Below are positions 12,905 through 14,922 of a stretch of DNA of 14,922 bases, piece after piece. Below the pieces are notes generated by a model that worked only from the letters and a program-made list of their open reading frames with translations, was not told the DNA's origin and ran no database searches. Source of the DNA: JAAXTT01 sp964530215. Lineage in GTDB: Bacteria; Bacillota; Desulfotomaculia; Desulfotomaculales; Desulfocucumaceae. The DNA lies in the NCBI GenBank assembly GCA_964530215.1, contig CAZHAJ010000034.1, positions 1-14,922 on the forward strand. Reading direction: 5' to 3'. The position numbers and the translations under genes are program-made. Numbering within the stretch: the stretch's first letter is position 1; each line of letters begins with the position of its first letter.

Positions 12905-14830
12905 CTACACCATAATAGTAATTTTTACATCCAATGCGCTTAAGCCCTTTTCATATACATTAACCGGATTAATATCTATTTCTGCTATTTCCGGGAAATC
13001 CATAACCAACTGAGAAATACGACCTATTGTGTCCACCAAGGCATTCCAGTCCTTAGCTTTCTCACCTCTGAAACCCCTGAGCAAAGTGAAAGCTTTAGTC
13101 TCTTCTATCATCTGCCCTATCTCTTGCTTCGATAAACCCCTGGCCAGCCGGAAGGAAACATCATTGATTAGATTTACATAAATACCTCCAAGACCCACCG
13201 CAATCATCGGTCCAAACTGGACATCTTTGGTCATCCCCACAATCAATTCTGTGCCCTTTGGCATCATCTTCTGAACTTCGATTCCATGTATTATAGCCTG
13301 AGGCATATAACGATGAGTGCTGTCTGTTATCTCAATAAATGCATTGTATACTTGTTCTGCAGAGGTAAGACCCACCTTAACTCCACCTACATCTGTCTTG
13401 TGCAAAATCTCAGGTGAGGCAACTTTCAGCACTACCGGATAACCAATTTCTTCAGCTTTTTCCACTGCTTCCTGGGGCGACACTGCCAATTCAATGGGTG
13501 CCGCAAATATTCCATATGCTAAAGCAACTTCAGCAGCCTCGCTACCCAGTAAAACTAAACGATTATCCCTCTTTACCTGTTGGAGTATTTTTCTGACTTT
13601 AGCGGAATCTGTATCGTTAAATTTTATTTCCTCAAAGATTCTCACTGAATCTCTGAAATTTCCGTACTTCACCATTTCCTTAATGGTAGTAATCACAGGC
13701 TCAGGAAACGTGAAGCAGGGTACCCCAGACTCATTTAGAAGATCTTTAGCTTCGGTTACAGAAGCACCTCCGATAAATGCCCCAAAGAATGCTTTATCTG
13801 AATATTTTCTCTTGCTTTCAATCAACACCTGTGCAATATCAAGGGGATTGTTAGTGGCAGTGGGACAAAAAATTACTACTAAACAGTCTACGTCATGCTC
13901 TAAACACAATTGCTCAATAGCAAAGTTATAACGATCTGCCTTGGCATCCCCCAATACATCCACCGGATTATATATCCCTGCCTCAGCAGGTAAACCCCTT
14001 CTTAAATTATCTAAGGTTTTTTTTGTGAATGTCGCCATGGATAAGCCTTTTTGCTCTACATTATCAGATGCAATAATGCCCGGTCCACCGGAATTTGTAA
14101 CTATACCTACCCTAGACCCCTTAGGCACAGGGGATTTAGCAAAAACAATGGCTAAGTCAAACAATTCTGTTATTGTCCTGGCTCTGATAACACCACATTG
14201 TTTAAATGCTACATCATATGCCAAATCACTGCCCGCCAAAGCCCCGGTATGAGATGAAGCAGCTCTGGCCCCCGCTTGACTGTTTCCTGATTTGTATATA
14301 ATTACAGGTTTTTTGCGAGACGCTTGACTGACCACCTCAAGGAACCTATTCCCATCGGAAACATCTTCTATGTAGCAAAGTATAACTTTTGTATAGGGAT
14401 CATCCGCAGCTTCCTTGATAAAATCTATCTCTGACAAATCTGCTTTATTACCAAGACTCACGATTTTAGAAAAACCTAACCCCACCTGGAAGCTCCAGTC
14501 CAATATGGACACCAGCATAGCACCGCTTTGGGAAAAAAATGCTATGTCTCCTTTTATCGGAAAACCCTTGGCAAAGGATGTATTAATGGGAATGTGGGTA
14601 TCCATCATACCGGCACAATTGGGTCCCAACATTCGCATACCATAGTGTTGACAAATACCCAGAAGATCTCTTTCTAACTTTAAACCTTCTTTTCCGATTT
14701 CTTTAAAACCTGCAGATACTACAACCAAGTTTTTAATGCCCTTTTCTCCGCACTCTTTGGCAACATCCAACACCTTAACGGAGGGCACCGCCATTACCGC
14801 CAGATCGATAGCTTCTGAAATCCTGCCCAC
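12905..14830 (-). CDS. ADP-forming acetate/acyl-CoA ligase (alpha-beta fusion), 5' end disrupted
   Basis: The family interconverts acyl-CoA + ADP + Pi with a carboxylic acid + CoA + ATP, giving substrate-level phosphorylation in anaerobes. Counting from GTG 14830 (641 aa): residues 1-75 are the remaining part of the CoA-binding Rossmann domain, then the succinyl-CoA-synthetase-like flavodoxin domains with the phosphorylated His194 in SSHTGALAG, NSGGPG at 247-252, and a C-terminal ATP-grasp domain with VVLKVASPEILHKTD (466-480) and EIDINPV (617-623). The GTG is only the first start-type codon after an in-frame TAA at 14906-14908 and has no ribosome site. The sequence between them is plainly family-like, so the true N-terminus lies beyond the window and this is a broken or misread gene. 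Domains after the stop are intact. Substrate (acetate, branched or aromatic acids) is unknown. Confidence 0.85.
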   Translation of the reverse strand: MGRISEAIDLAVMAVPSVKVLDVAKECGEKGIKNLVVVSAGFKEIGKEGLKLERDLLGICQHYGMRMLGPNCAGMMDTHIPINTSFAKGFPIKGDIAFFSQSGAMLVSILDWSFQVGLGFSKIVSLGNKADLSEIDFIKEAADDPYTKVILCYIEDVSDGNRFLEVVSQASRKKPVIIYKSGNSQAGARAASSHTGALAGSDLAYDVAFKQCGVIRARTITELFDLAIVFAKSPVPKGSRVGIVTNSGGPGIIASDNVEQKGLSMATFTKKTLDNLRRGLPAEAGIYNPVDVLGDAKADRYNFAIEQLCLEHDVDCLVVIFCPTATNNPLDIAQVLIESKRKYSDKAFFGAFIGGASVTEAKDLLNESGVPCFTFPEPVITTIKEMVKYGNFRDSVRIFEEIKFNDTDSAKVRKILQQVKRDNRLVLLGSEAAEVALAYGIFAAPIELAVSPQEAVEKAEEIGYPVVLKVASPEILHKTDVGGVKVGLTSAEQVYNAFIEITDSTHRYMPQAIIHGIEVQKMMPKGTELIVGMTKDVQFGPMIAVGLGGIYVNLINDVSFRLARGLSKQEIGQMIEETKAFTLLRGFRGEKAKDWNALVDTIGRISQLVMDFPEIAEIDINPVNVYEKGLSALDVKITIMV

Positions 14831-14922
14831 AGACCGATATACTTTAAAACACTCAATTTTACTTTCCTTTGGATTTATCGGAAAACTTTTTCCTTTTAAT
14901 CCTGATTAAAGCAAATTTTTAA
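14831..14922 (-). pseudogene. Upstream coding remnant of the acyl-CoA ligase, interrupted by TAA
   Basis: The ligase frame read back from GTG 14830 gives FPINPKESKIECFKVYRSV, then further upstream SGLKGKS, a stop at 14906-14908, and KNLL. Relatives read like NLIExGYxGKIYPVN then KVYKSV at this point of the CoA-binding domain, so homology continues on both sides of the stop. The TAA probably replaces a Glu (GAA) or Gln (CAA) codon by a single change. The frame continues off the window edge. Confidence 0.75.

Noticed and set aside
14906..14908. Recoding (selenocysteine or pyrrolysine) to explain the stop in the ligase
   Set aside because: The codon is TAA. Known insertion of these residues uses TGA or TAG, and the position is not catalytic.
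1..14922. Mobile elements, integrases, CRISPR arrays, tRNA or rRNA genes
   Set aside because: No transposase-like protein, regularly spaced repeats or conserved RNA gene sequence was found by reading the window.

Overview
The window looks like chromosome from an anaerobic, low-GC monoderm of the Clostridia, possibly Peptococcaceae or Desulfotomaculum-like. The lineage is an inference. It rests on AT-rich DNA, strong G-rich Shine-Dalgarno sites, frequent TTG and GTG starts, a lipoprotein binding protein, a hairpin-less EmrA, YkvI, an ADP-forming acyl-CoA synthetase and a selenium-type YedE. I see no tRNA, rRNA, CRISPR array or insertion sequence.

Layout. (1) 1-5037, plus strand: a complete LIV-type (HAAT) ABC importer, with binding lipoprotein, two permeases (LivH, LivM) and two ATPases (LivG, LivF). 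The lipoprotein gene is separated from the tightly packed livHMGF block by a 193-nt gap holding three hairpins, one of them a good intrinsic terminator. (2) 5034-6101, minus: a YkvI-family membrane protein, tail-to-tail with livF and overlapping it by 4 nt. (3) 6243-8564: a probable selenium/sulfur locus. yedE and a TusA-like sulfur carrier form a minus-strand operon, and a LysR regulator of the selenium-associated type is divergent from it. Their shared control region carries two dyads. (4) 8568-11727, minus: an efflux operon marR - emrA - emrB - iron-sulfur flavoprotein. It is interrupted by a 100-N assembly gap that removes most of marR. (5) 11841 to the end, minus: an ADP-forming acyl-CoA synthetase followed by a BioD-like/DRTGG 'phosphotransacetylase family' protein.

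Most notable results. The synthetase reading frame continues upstream of its first usable start codon with clearly family-like sequence, but an in-frame TAA interrupts it at 14906-14908, so the gene is probably broken (or there is a sequence error). The yedE/tusA/lysR cluster has promoters overlapped by inverted repeats and an 8-G tract at the lysR ribosome binding site. A candidate MarR operator sits between the marR promoter and its start codon. Five start codons were moved from the longest-ORF position to sites with properly spaced Shine-Dalgarno sequences: livM to 2474, tusA to 6455, yedE to 7527, the flavoprotein to 9122, and emrA (separated from a gap-spanning artefact) to 11403. The emrA start itself has only a weak ribosome binding site.
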